This document shows positions 14,101 through 26,463 of a stretch of DNA of 64,000 nt, one piece after another. The position numbers and the translations under genes are program-made. The stretch comes from Prostheceraeus crozeri (lineage: Eukaryota; Platyhelminthes; Polycladida; Euryleptidae), in the NCBI GenBank assembly GCA_907163375.1, contig CAJQUW010013637.1, forward strand, positions 434,001-498,000. The letters are read 5' to 3'. Under the pieces are notes generated by a model. That model was not told the DNA's origin. It did no database searches and saw only the letters and a list, made by a program, of their open reading frames with translations. Numbering within the stretch: position 1 is the stretch's first letter; each line of letters begins with the position of its first letter.

Positions 14101-17100
14101 CTTTGCATTCCTTACTTGTCCTTGCGGCGTCACTCTTGGCACAGCAAGTTTCCGCTTGTGCTTCGTGGACACTCAGACAGACGCTTTCATGGACAACACT
14201 GTCACTCACACAGTGAAGCGGTTCAGGTCACATGAGGGTGACGTCATACACGAGCTACTGCAGTCTTCTCCTGCACATCGACCATCTAAGCGGTTGCCTT
14301 TGTCTGCACAGAGTGTTGCCCGTGTCTGCACAGGATCAAATAATTGACTTATCTACTGAAGTACCTTGTGAGGACGGTGGTTTAGATACACCTGCATCTA
14401 ATCACCTAGGTACTTAAGTACCTATTGAGAAGGTCGTGGGCCGCTTAGATACTCTACAGTAGTATCTACAGGTCCTGTTGCTTACAAAGCACAGCGGAAG
14501 GTTCTAGATACCACGCTATGTAGTAAAGGTGGAGCTCGAACTCCAGCGCGAACAAGTGTGATGTTGGTAGCGGATTTTTTCTTTTTGTCCTACATGTACC
14601 TTCGTTGCGAATTTCAAGCAAGTGCTTCCTCGGCAGTTTAGCCTTCCTTCAGTCAGGCGGATCGCCACAGGTTACAAGATAGCTTGTAGTGACCCAGCAG
14701 CGTTGCACAAGATTCTGCAATCTAGTCCCTTATTCGCCTGTTACGTTGGCGGTCCAACTGAGATCTAAACTCCAATGGCATTACCAGAAGGACGCATTCT
14801 AAAGCGCATCTCCCCCTCGAAACGCTTTCTTCGCCCTACCAACTATCCAATCGTGTCCAGCCTCTTATACTTTAAACATATCCCCATCCACATCGCCCTC
14901 GAAACGCTTTCTTCGCCCTACCAACTATCCAACCGGGTCCAACCTCCTATACTCTCCCCATCCCTCCCATCCATGCCACCCCTGTCGTTTTCCTCCACGA
15001 TGACATTTTCACCAAATCCGCTAACTAAAACAATAATACCCTGGTAATTTGCTCTCAAAGGAATCCGCTTGCAGTAGTGACTGTGTCACGTGGTGCTTTA
15101 CCGCTCCAATAATTCGATTGTATAACTGTCATCCTCTGCATTTTATACTCAAGCCTTTGGTCCAGATAGATCTTGCTATTTCCGCCGAGGGGCAATCGAT
15201 TTCCTCGTCTTCTTTGCATTCCTTACTTGTCCTTGCGGCGTCACTCTTGGCACAGCAAGTTTCCGCTTGTGCTTCGTGGACACTCAGACAGACGCTTTCA
15301 TGGACAACACTGTCACTCACACAGTGAAGCGGTTCAGGTCACATGAGGGTGACGTCATACACGAGCTACTGCAGTCTTCTCCTGCACATCGACCATCTAA
15401 GCGGTTGCCTTTGTCTGCACAGAGTGTTGCCCGTGTCTGCACAGGATCAAATAATTGACTTATCTACTGAAGTACCTTGTGAGGACGGTGGTTTAGATAC
15501 ACCTGCATCTAATCACCTAGGTACTTAAGTACCTATTGAGAAGGTCGTGGGCCGCTTAGATACTCTACAGTAGTATCTACAGGTCCTGTTGCTTACAAAG
15601 CACAGCGGAAGGTTCTAGATACCACGCTATGTAGTAAAGGTGGAGCTCGAACTCCAGCGCGAACAAGTGTGATGTTGGTAGCGGATTTTTTCTTTTTGTC
15701 CTACATGTACCTTCGTTGCGAATTTCAAGCAAGTGCTTCCTCGGCAGTTTAGCCTTCCTTCAGTCAGGCGGATCGCCAAAGGCTACAAGATAGCTTGTAG
15801 TGACCCAGCAGCGTTGCACAAGATTCTGCAATCTAGTCCCTTATTCGCCTGTTACGTTGGCGGTCCAACTGAGATCTAAACTCCAATGGCATTACCAGAA
15901 GGACGCATTCTAAAGCGCATCTCCCCCTCGAAACGCTTTCTACGCCCTACCAACTATCCAATCGTGTCCAGCCTCTTATACCTTAAACATATCCACATCC
16001 ACATCGCCCTCGAAACGCTTTCTTCGCCCTACCAACTATCCAACCGGGTCCAACCTCCTATACTCTCCCCATCCCTCCCATCCATGCCACCCCTGTCGTT
16101 TTCCTTCACGATGACATTTTCACCAAATCCGCTAACTAAAACAATAATACCCTGGTAATTTGCTCTCAAAGGAATCCACTTGCAGTAGTGACTGTGTCAC
16201 GTGGTGCTTTACCGCTCCAATAATTCGATTGTATAACTGTCATCCTCTGCATTTTATACTCAAGCCTTTGGTCCAGATAGATCTTGCTATTTCCGCCGAG
16301 GGGCAATCGATTTCCTCGTCTTCTTCGCATTCCTTACTTGTCCTTGCGGCGTCACTCTTGGCACAGCAAGTTTCCGCTTGTGCTTCGTGGACACTCAGAC
16401 AGACGCTTTCATGGACAACACTGTCACTCACACAGTGAAGCGGTTCAGGTCACATGAGGGTGACGTCATACACGAGCTACTGCAGTCTTCTCCTGCACAT
16501 CGACCATCTAAGCGGTTGCCTTTGTCTGCACAGAGTGTTGCCCGTGTCTGCACAGGATCAAATAATTGACTTATCTACTGAAGTACCTTGTGAGGACGGT
16601 GGTTTAGATACACCTGCATCTAATCACCTAGGTACTTAAGTACCTATTGAGAAGGTCGTGGGCCGCTTAGATACTCTACAGTAGTATCTACAGGTCCTGT
16701 TGCTTACAAAGCACCGCGGAAGGTTCTAGATACCACGCTATGTAGTAAAGGTGGAGCTCGAACTCCTAGCGCTAACAAGTGTGATGTTGGTAGCGGATTT
16801 TTTCTTTTTGTCCTACATGTACCTTCGTTGCGAATTTCAAGCAAGTGCTTCCTCGGCAGTTTAGCCTTCCTTCAGTCAGGCGGATCGCCAAAGGCTACAA
16901 GATAGCTTGTAGTGACCCAGCAGCGTTGCACAAGATTCTGCAATCTAGTCCCTTATTCGCCTGTTACGTTGGCGGTCCAACTGAGATCTAAACTCCAATG
17001 GCATTACCAGAAGGACGCATTCTAAAGCGCATCTCCCCCTCGAAACGCTTTCTACGCCCTACCAACTATCCAATCGTGTCCAGCCTCTTATACCTTAAAC

Positions 17101-17779
17101 ATATCCCCATCCACATCGCCCTCGAAACGCTTTCTTCGCCCTACCAACTATCCAACCGGGTCCAACCTCCTATACTCTCCCCATCCCTCCCATCCATGCC
17201 ACCCCTGTCGTTTTCCTTCACGATGACATTTTCACCAAATCCGCTAACTAAAACAATAATACCCTGGTAATTTGCTCTCAAAGGAATCCGCTTGCAGTAG
17301 TGACTGTGTCACGTGGTGCTTTACCGCTCCAATAATTCGATTGTATAACTGTCATCCTCTGCATTTTATACTCAAGCCTTTGGTCCAGATAGATCTTGCT
17401 ATTTCCGCCGAGGGGCAATCGATTTCCTCGTCTTCTTCGCATTCCTTACTTGTCCTTGCGGCGTCACTCTTGGCACAGCAAGTTTCCGCTTGTGCTTCGT
17501 GGACACTCAGACAGACGCTTTCATGGACAACACTGTCACTCACACAGTGAAGCGGTTCAGGTCACATGAGGGTGACGTCATACACGAGCTACTGCAGTCT
17601 TCTCCTGCACATCGACCATCTAAGCGGTTGCCTTTGTCTGCACAGAGTGTTGCCCGTGTCTGCACAGGATCAAATAATTGACTTATCTACTGAAGTACCT
17701 TGTGAGGACGGTGGTTTAGATACACCTGCATCTAATCACCTAGGTACTTAAGTACCTATTGAGAAGGTCGTGGGCCGCT
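11115..17779. repeat. Satellite sub-block of related copies (copies 11-16)
   Basis: Six adjacent copies share GTGCTTTACCGC where the others have GTGCTTAACCGC. Within the block, copies 12-15 share CACAGCGG in place of CACCGCGG. Copies 12 and 14 share GCCACAGGTTAC, while copies 13 and 15 have GCCAAAGGCTAC. The alternation is what a duplicated two-unit (about 2.2-kb) segment would leave. Copies 15 and 16 share CTTTCTACGCC. Shared variants between neighbours point to local unequal crossing-over or rolling-circle reinsertion. Confidence 0.75.
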
Positions 17780-20700
17780 TAGATACTCTACAGTAGTATC
17801 TACAGGTCCTGTTGCTTACAAAGCACCGCGGAAGGTTCTAGATACCACGCTATGTAGTAAAGGTGGAGCTCGAACTCCAGCGCGAACAAGTGTGATGTTG
17901 GTAGCGGATTTTTTCTTTTTGTCCTACATGTACCTTCGTTGCGAATTTCAAGCAAGTGCTTCCTCGGCAGTTTAGCCTTCCTTCAGTCAGGCGGATCGCC
18001 AAAGGCTACAAGATAGCTTGTAGTGACCCAGCAGCGTTGCACAAGATTCTGCAATCTAGTCCCTTATTCGCCTGTTACGTTGGCGGTCCAACTGAGATCT
18101 AAACTCCAATGGCATTACCAGAAGGACGCATTCTAAAGCGCATCTCCCCTCGAAACGCTTTCTTCGCCCTACCAACTATCCAATCGTGTCCAGCCTCTTA
18201 TACTTTAAACATATCCCCATCCACATCGCCCTCGAAACGCTTTCTTCGCCCTACCAACTATCCAACCGGGTCCAACCTCCTATACTCTCCCCATCCCTCC
18301 CATCCATGCCACCCCTGTCGTTTTCCTCCACGATGACATTTTCACCAAATCCGCTAACTAAAACAATAATACCCTGGTAATTTGCTCTCAAAGGAATCCG
18401 CTTGCAGTAGTGACTGTGTCACGTGGTGCTTAACCGCTCCAATAATTCGATTGTATAACTGTCATCCTCTGCATTTTATACTCAAGCCTTTGGTCCAGAT
18501 AGATCTTGCTATTTCCGCCGAGGGGCAATCGATTTCCTCGTCTTCTTTGCATTCCTTACTTGTCCTTGCGGCGTCACTCTTGGCACAGCAAGTTTCCGCT
18601 TGTGCTTCGTGGACACTCAGACAGACGCTTTCATGGACAACACTGTCACTCACACAGTGAAGCGGTTCAGGTCACATGAGGGTGACGTCATACACGAGCT
18701 ACTGCAGTCTTCTCCTGCACATCGACCATCTAAGCGGTTGCCTTTGTCTGCACAGAGTGTTGCCCGTGTCTGCACAGGATCAAATAATTGACTTATCTAC
18801 TGAAGTACCTTGTGAGGACGGTGGTTTAGATACACCTGCATCTAATCACCTAGGTACTTAAGTACCTATTGAGAAGGTCGTGGGCCGCTTAGATACTCTA
18901 CAGTAGTATCTACAGGTCCTGTTGCTTACAAAGCACCGCGGAAGGTTCTAGATACCACGCTATGTAGTAAAGGTGGAGCTCGAACTCCAGCGCGAACAAG
19001 TGTGATGTTGGTAGCGGATTTTTTCTTTTTGTCCTACATGTACCTTCGTTGCGAATTTCAAGCAAGTGCTTCCTCGGCAGTTTAGCCTTCCTTCAGTCAG
19101 GCGGATCGCCAAAGGCTACAAGATAGCTTGTAGTGACCCAGCAGCGTTGCACAAGATTCTGCAATCTAGTCCCTTATTCGCCTGTTACGTTGGCGGTCCA
19201 ACTGAGATCTAAACTTCAATGGCATTACCAGAAGGACGCATTCTAAAGCGCATCTCCCCCTCGAAACGATTTCTTCGCCCTACCAACTATCCAATCGTGT
19301 CCAGCCTCCTATACCTTACCCATATCCCCATCCACATCGCCCTCGAAACGCTTTCTTCGCCCTACCAACTATCCAACCGGGTCCAACCTCCTATACTCTC
19401 CCCATCCCTCCCATCCATGCCACCCCTGTCGTTTTCCTCCACCATGACATTTTCACCAAATCCGCTAACTAAAACAATAATACCCTGGTAATTTGCTCTC
19501 AAAGGAATCCGCTTGCAGTAGTGACTGTGTCACGTGGTGCTTAACCGCTCCAATAATTCGATTGTATAACTGTCATCCTCTGCATTTTATACTCAAGCCT
19601 TTGGTCCAGATAGATCTTGCTATTTCCGCCGAGGGGCAATCGATTTCCTCGTCTTCTTCGCATTCCATACTTGTCCTTGCGGCGTCACTCTTGGCACAGC
19701 AAGTTTCCGCTTGTGCTTCGTGGACACTCAGACAGACGCTTTCATGGACAACACTGTCACTTACACAGTGAAGCGGTTCAGGTCACATGAGGGTGACGTC
19801 ATACACGAGCTACTGCAGTCTTCTCCTGCACATCGACCATCTAAGCGGTTGCCTTTGTCTGCACAGAGTGTTGCCCGTGTCTGCACAGGATCAAATAATT
19901 GACTTATCTACTGAAGTACCTTGTGAGGACGGTGGTTTAGATACACCTGCATCTAATCACCTAGGTACTTAAGTACCTATTGAGAAGGTCGTGGGCCGCT
20001 TAGATACTCTACAGTAGTATCTACAGGTCCTGTTGCTTACAAAGCACCGCGGAAGGTTCTAGATACCACGCTATGTAGTAAAGGTGGAGCTCGAACTCCT
20101 AGCGCGAACAAGTGTGATGTTGGTAGCGGATTTTTTCTTTTTGTCCTACATGTACCTTCGTTGCGAATTTCAAGCAAGTGCTTCCTCGGCAGTTTAGCCT
20201 TCCTTCAGTCAGGCGGATCGCCAAAGGCTACAAGATAGCTTGTAGTGACCCAGCAGCGTTGCACAAGATTCTGCAATCTAGTCCCTTATTCGCCTGTTAC
20301 GTTGGCGGTCCAACTGAGATCTAAACTCCAATGGCATTACCAGAAGGACGCATTCTAAAGCGCATCTCCCCCTCGAAACGCTTTCTTCGCCCTACCAACT
20401 ATCCAATCGTGTCCAGCCTCTTATACCTTAAACATATCCCCATCCACGCCGCCCTCAAAACGCTTTCTTCGCCCTACCAACTATCCAACCGGGTCCAACC
20501 TCCTATACTCTCCCCATCCCTCCCATCCATGCCACCCCTGTCGTTTTCCTCCACGATGACAATTTCAACAAATCCGCTAACTAAAACAATAATACCCTGG
20601 TAATTTGCTCTCAAAGGAATCCGCTTGCAGTAGTGACTGTGTCACGTGGTGCTTAACCGCTCCAATAATTCGATTGTATAACTGTCATCCTCTGCATTTT

Positions 20701-23333
20701 ATACTCAAGCCTTTGGTCCAGATAGATCTTGCTATTTCCGCCGAGGGGCAATCGATTTCCTCGTCTTCTTTGCATTCCTTACTTGTCCTTGCGGCGTCAC
20801 TCTTGGCACAGCAAGTTTCCGCTTGTGCTTCGTGGACACTCAGACAGACGCTTTCATGGACAACACTGTCACTCACACAGTGAAGCGGTTCAGGTCACAT
20901 GAGGGTGACGTCATACACGAGCTACTGCAGTCTTCTCCTGCACATCGACCATCTAAGCGGTTGCCTTTGTCTGCACAGAGTGTTGCCCGTGTCTGCACAG
21001 GATCAAATAATTGACTTATCTACTGAAGTACCTTGTGAGGACGGTGGTTTAGATACACCTGCATCTAATCACCTAGGTAGTTAAGTACCTATTGAGAAGT
21101 TCGAGGGCCGCTTAGATACTCTACAGTAGTATCTACAGGTCCTGTTGCTTACAAAGCACCGCGGAAGGTTCTAGATACCACGCTATGTAGTAAAGGTGGA
21201 GCTCGAACTCCAGCGCGAACAAGTGTGATGTTGGTAGCGGATTTTTTCTTTTTGTCCTACATGTACCTTCGTTGCGAATTTCAAGCAAGTGCTTCCTCGG
21301 CAGTTTAGCCTTCCTTCAGTCAGGCGGATCGCCAAAGGCTACAAGATAGCTTGTAGTGACCCAGCAGCGTTGCACAAGATTCTGCAATCTAGTCCCTTAT
21401 TCGCCTGTTACGTTGGCGGTCCAACTGAGATCTAAACTCCAATGGCATTACCAGAAGGACGCATTCTAAAGCGCATCTCCCCCTCGAAACGCTTTCTTCG
21501 CCCTACCAACTATCCAATCGTGTCCAGCCTCTTATACCTTAAACATATCCCCATCCACGCCGCCCTCGAAACGCTTTCTTCGCCCTACCAACTATCCAAC
21601 CGGGTCCAACCTCCTATACTCTCCCCATCCCTCCCATCCATGCCACCCCTGTCGTTTTCCTCCACGAGGACAATTTCAACAAATCCGCTAACTAAAACAA
21701 TAATACCCTGGTAATTTGCTCTCAAAGGAATCCGCTTGCAGTAGTGACTGTGTCACGTGGTGCTTAACCGCTCCAATAATTCGATTGTATAACTGTCATC
21801 CTCTGCATTTTATACTCAAGCCTTTGGTCCAGATAGATCTTGCTATTTCCGCCGAGGGGCAATCGATTTCCTCGTCTTCTTTGCATTCCTTACTTGTCCT
21901 TGCGGCGTCACTCTTGGCACAGCAAGTTTCCGCTTGTGCTTCGTGGACACTCAGACAGACGCTTTCATGGACAACACTGTCACTCACACAGTGAAGCGGT
22001 TCAGGTCACATGAGGGTGGCGTCATACACGAGCTACTGCAGTCTTCTCCTGCACATCGACCATCTAAGCGGTTGCCTTTGTCTGTACAGAGTGTTGCCCG
22101 TGTCTGCACAGGATCAAATAATTGACTTATCTACTGAAGTACCTTGTGAGGACGGTGGTTTAGATACACCTGCATCTAATCACCTAGGTACTTAAGTACC
22201 TATTGAGAAGGTCGAGGGCCGCTTAGATACTCTACAGTAGTATCTACAGGTCCTGTTGCTTACAAAGCACCGCGGAAGGTTCTAGATACCACGCTATGTA
22301 GTAAAGGTGGAGCTCGAACTCCAGCGCGAACAAGTGTGATGTTGGTAGCGGATTTTTTCTTTTTGTCCTACATGTACCTTCGTTGCGAATTTCAAGCAAG
22401 TGCTTCCTCGGCAGTTTAGCCTTCCTTCAGTCAGGCGGATCGCCAAAGGCTACAAGATAGCTTGTAGTGACCCAGCAGCGTTGCACAAGATTCTGCAATC
22501 TAGTCCCTTATTCGCCTGTTACGTTGGCGGTCCAACTGAGATCTAAACTCCAATGGCATTACCAGAAGGACGCATTCTAAAGCGCATCTCCCCCTCGAAA
22601 CGCTTTCTTCGCCCTACCAACTATCCAATCGTGTCCAGCCTCTTATACCTTAAACATATCCCATCCACGCCGCCCTCAAAACGCTTTCTTCGCCCTACCA
22701 ACTATCCAACCGGGTCCAACCTCCTATACTCTCCCCATCCCTCCCATCCATGCCACCCCTGTCGTTTTCCTCCACGATGACACTTTCACCAAATCCGCTA
22801 ACTAAAACAATAATACCCTGGTAATTTGCTCTCAAAGGAATCCGCTTGCAGTAGTGACTGTGTCACGTGGTGCTTAACCGCTCCAATAATTCGATTGTAT
22901 AACTGTCATCCTCTGCATTTCATACTCAAGCCTTTGGCCCAGATAGATCTTGCTATTTCCGCCGAGGGGCAATCGATTTCCTCGTCTTCTTTGCATTCCA
23001 TACTTGTCCTTGCGGCGTCACTCTTGGCACAGCAAGTTTCCGCTTGTGCTTCGTGGACACTCAGACAGACGCTTTCATGGACAACACTGTCACTCACACA
23101 GTGAAGCGGTTCAGGTCACATGAGGGTGGCGTCATACACGAGCTACTGCAGTCTTCTCCTGCACATCGACCATCTAAGCGGTTGCCTTTGTCTGCACAGA
23201 GTGTTGCCCGTGTCTGCACAGGATCAAATAATTGACTTATCTACTGAAGTACCTTGTGAGGACGGTGGTTTAGATACACCTGCATCTAATCACCTAGGTA
23301 CTTAAGTACCTATTGAGAAGGTCGTGGGCCGCT

Positions 23334-24126
23334 TAGATACTCTACAGTAGTATCTACAGGTCCTGTTGCTTACAAAACACCGCGGAAGGTTCTAGATACC
23401 ACGCTATGTAGTAAAGGTGGAGCTCGAACTCCTAGCGCGAACAAGTGTGATGTCGGTAGCGGTTTTTTTTCTTTTTATCTTACATGTACCTTCGTTGCGA
23501 ATTTCAAGCAAGTGCTTCCTCGGCAGTTTAGCCTTCCTTCAGTCAGGCGGATCGCCAAAGGCTACAAGATAGCTTGTAGTGACCCAGCAGCGTTGCACAA
23601 GATTCTGCAATCTAGTCCCTTATTCGCCTGTTACGTTGGCGGTCCAACTGAGATCTAAACTTCAATGGCATTACCAGAAGGACGCATTCTAAAGCGCATC
23701 TCCCCCTCGAAACGCTTTCTTCGCCCTACCAACTATCCAATCGTGTCCAGCCTCTTATACCTTAAACATATCCCCATCCACGCCGCCCTCGAAACGCTTT
23801 CTTCGCCCTACCAACTATCCAACCGGGTCCAACCTCCTATACTCTCCCCATCCCTCCCATCCATGCCACCCCTGTCGTTTTCCTCCACGATGACACTTTC
23901 ACCAAATCCGCTAACTAAAACAATAATACCCTGGTAATTTGCTCTCAAAGGAATCCGCTTGCAGTAGTGACTGTGTCACGTGGTGCTTAACCGCTCCAAT
24001 AATTCGATTGTATAACTGTCATCCTCTGCATTTCATACTCAAGCCTTTGGCCCAGATAGATCTTGCTATTTCCGCCGAGGGTCAATCGATTTCCTCGTCT
24101 TCTTCGCACTCCATAGTTGTCCTTGT
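23334..24126. repeat. Truncated terminal satellite copy
   Basis: Copy 22 follows the unit for about 790 bp and then breaks off in the segment CTTGTCCTTG, missing the last ~320 bp of the unit, including the CRE-like motif and the 18-bp palindrome. It shares GCATTTCATACTCAAGCC and a TTTGGCCCAG variant with copy 21, as expected for neighbours. It also has more private changes than inner copies (for example GGTTTTTTTTCTTTTTATC near 23,461), which is usual at array edges. Confidence 0.85.
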
Positions 24127-24648
24127 CCCTTAATACTTAATCTAGTCCCTTATTCGCCTGTTGCGAATATTCCTCGGCGACCAAGCCTTCAAAGGTTTTG
24201 GACTTGGAGGTTCGTGGAATCAATCTCCACATGCCTTGAGGATCTTCGGCCTGCACACAGACTGCCGACCAAAGCAGATTGCATGCTTTGTATTATTTGA
24301 ACGAATACGACATTTCTCGTCTTTTTATTATCGATTCGTAGTGGGAATAATAAAGACATACAACAATCCTCTCACCGTAAAACCACTACATCATTATAAA
24401 GATGTTTGGTATGGGGATTCGACAGAATAGTAATCTGCGTCCACCTAGCAAAAACTTCCCTCGCTTATTCATTCTCATGAATAACCTAGTCATCAACATC
24501 CTAAGTCATTAACCTAGTCGTAATACATCCCATCCGTTTCACTTGAATCAATCAGTCAAATGTTAATAGTAATATAAGTTGTTTGCATACTAACAACGGT
24601 CGCTACCAACCTCTCACTGTCCCATTTCAAAGGCTAACCGCATCGCCT
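24127..24648. other. Degenerate satellite edge and unique DNA; no gene seen
   Basis: Just past the last copy, TCTAGTCCCTTATTCGCCTG at about 24,142 repeats a word from the middle of the satellite unit, followed by CCTCGGCGACCAAGCCTTC, a diverged match to the unit's CCTCGGCAGTTTAGCCTTC. These are rearranged scraps of satellite at the array edge. An 89-codon frame at 24,161 has no recognisable domain and is not called. The rest, up to the TTAA at 24,649, holds one copy of a dispersed repeat described separately. Confidence 0.6.
24431..24564 (+). repeat. Dispersed repeat, copy A (partner at 40,189-40,307)
   Basis: The stretch from AATCTGCGTCC through CATGAATAACCTAGTCATCA to AATACATCCCATCCG and CAAATGTT matches 40,189-40,307 in the same order and orientation, with about 20-25% differences and one ~22-bp extra segment in this copy. 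The two copies lie just outside opposite ends of the piggyBac element at 24,653-39,862, but neither touches the TTAA duplication. They are therefore an older duplicated or dispersed sequence and not part of that transposon. Confidence 0.6.
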
Positions 24649-25387
24649 TTAACCCATTATGCGCCAATGTTCCACTTATGGAACATGGCAACTTAGGTTT
24701 TTTAGAAGACTTATATTCAGTGAAGCAATGAGATATTTTGATAAGTATCTTTCTCAAATATCTCCCCAAATGATGGGAAACTCTTTGTTTGACCGAATTA
24801 TTTTATTTTTCGACACTATCAATCAGAATATTCCAAATGCTGAGTTTCGGATTTCAATTTATTTTCCCGATTTCATCTGATATCATGGTGAGTACATAAA
24901 TCGAATACGTATAACATATAACACATAAAGTTATTTTAACTTAGGGTTAGTAAAATTGAACTAACATATTGATTATGTAAAGCAATCTATTTTGTAGGTT
25001 TCAGCAGTATTATTAGTTTGTGTTCCAGAAGTGGAACATTGGCGGCCTGACCTACAATCATGAAAATATTCAAGATTGTTCTTGATTTCCGCGACAATGA
25101 TGTCTGTTGACACAAAGCAAATATGATTGGATATATCTATGATATCAGAAAATCATGTCATGACTTTCAATCACTATAATTGGATTTATGAAGTGCATTA
25201 TATTGTGATACACATTATATAGGCCTATCAGAAATAAAGAATACAGCGCTTTAGGCCACGTGAATGTTGAGCTTATTGATATAGACAGCAAATTCATACA
25301 GCAGCAACGTAGCCGATCTCACAGTATACGAATATGACAGAAAATTCAAAATCAGTATTCGCTATCAAAAAAAATTGAATTGCGTGT

Positions 25388-25463
25388 TGACAAAAGAGGG
25401 ACTCGAACCCTACGCTAGGTAATCCTCAAGCAGGACTGCTAACCATCAGACTACAGGCGCAGA
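25388..25463 (-). repeat. tRNA-like Pol III promoter unit (SINE head or tRNA pseudogene)
   Basis: Read on the minus strand, a perfect B box GGTTCGAGTCC (25,399-25,409) follows an A-box-like TAGTCTGATGG (25,443-25,453) at tRNA-like spacing, and an AGTCC/GGATT stem sits in the anticodon-arm position. The 5' and 3' flanks do not pair as an acceptor stem and the base before the would-be anticodon is G in place of the invariant T, so a working tRNA is unlikely. A tRNA-derived SINE or decayed tRNA copy inserted in the left arm of the piggyBac element fits best. No clear tail or flanking duplication was found. Confidence 0.55.
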
Positions 25464-25564
25464 TGCTCACTTGTAGGAACTACAGCCTTTACGTAGTATA
25501 CCTTCAAGTACTGCAGTGTGTGTTAGCGTAGGTCCGGTCGAAAAAAACTTTTCTGAGATTTTAA

Positions 25565-25910
25565 TTCAGAGTACTCACTAAGTATGCCTCTTGGTATAAG
25601 CAATTACCATGTGCAATATCAAGAAAAAATATTGGTATCTTATGGTGCCATAAATCAATATTCAAATTCAAATTTTAAAAAATGAAGTAATTTACCGATA
25701 AATACTATTTAAATTGCATTATGGCGACTTTGTAGCGATTGTAAAGTTCAGAGTACTTACAAACTATGCCTCATGGTAAAGACAATTACCCTGTGAAATA
25801 TCAAGAAAAAATATTGATATCTTATGGTGCCATGATTGAAAATTTCAAATTATATCTAAAAATTACAGTAATTTACCGAAAAATACTACTTAGATTGGAT
25901 CATGGCAACA
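25565..25910. repeat. Tandem duplicated ~182-bp module inside the long TIR
   Basis: TTCAGAGTACTCAC at 25,565 and TTCAGAGTACTTAC at 25,747 start two diverged tandem copies of one module. Each runs through a TATGCCTC, CAATTACC, ATATCAAGAAAAAATATTG, CTTATGGTGCCAT and AATTTACCG series in the same order. The mirrored right repeat (28,974-29,320) has the same two modules, so the element has four in all. Each module probably carries transposase-binding sites; the pairing of diverged modules within a TIR while the two TIRs match each other well suggests that the TIRs are kept alike by conversion or recent copying. Confidence 0.85.
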
Positions 25911-26463
25911 TAAAATGGCAGGACTTTTTCTGAAATTGAACATGAGCGGCAGCCAAGTCATACTTAAGTATTTAAGAGCGCTCTGTAATCAAATTTTGCT
26001 TTATAAACGTTATGCATTGCTTAAAGAATCCCTCATAACGTAGACTATAGGCTTACTTAACTTGACAGACAAAAGCAAATCATGATGGTCATCGGGTTCA
26101 GCTTAAGACAATACCTTTTTTCAAGTCGCTTTGGTAGACTTCAGTCCCAACGCATCTCATTAGCACACTCAGTACTGAGTGATTGACTTGATTATTGTGA
26201 TACAGGGTCGTTCGGGTAACGCATTTCGATTAAATACGTGTTTAGATCCGCATCGTAATTATCTCGATAACTGATGTAGGGCCTATAGCGACCAATCATA
26301 TTGTTGGGGAGAACGTGACTGTAACGATTTTAGCACAAGCGACAGTGTGCGGTGTGTGTACAGCGAATGAAGCAAAGGATTACCAATAAATTGTGTTCAC
26401 GTCGCGGAAAAGAAGAAACGCTGTATGATATCTGCATAAGTGTTCTTAGATCATTGTTACGAG

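Larger units (their letters stand above)
1..24126. repeat. 1,111-bp satellite tandem array (21 full units plus one partial)
   Basis: Head-to-tail copies of one unit of 1,109-1,114 bp. Taking TAGATACTCT as the unit start, copies begin at 1, 1112, 2223, 3336, 4450, 5563, 6674, 7785, 8895, 10004, 11115, 12226, 13336, 14446, 15557, 16668, 17780, 18890, 20001, 21113, 22224 and 23334. Copies differ by scattered substitutions and 1-2-base indels, many in C or T runs, and look about 98-99% identical by eye. The array continues past the left edge. Possible frames (for example 159 residues from 604, 90 residues from 1441) are cut to other lengths in many copies by a GAG-to-TGA-type change or by indels, so there is no sign of selection on a protein. 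Non-coding satellite is the simplest reading; a tandem non-coding RNA locus is not excluded. Confidence 0.97.

Noticed and set aside
1-24126. CRISPR or ribosomal spacer array
   Set aside because: Repeat units are 1.1 kb with no short repeat/spacer pattern, and no rRNA sequence is present in the window.
25385-25470. Functional tRNA gene
   Set aside because: Acceptor strands do not pair and the anticodon loop lacks the invariant T before the anticodon.
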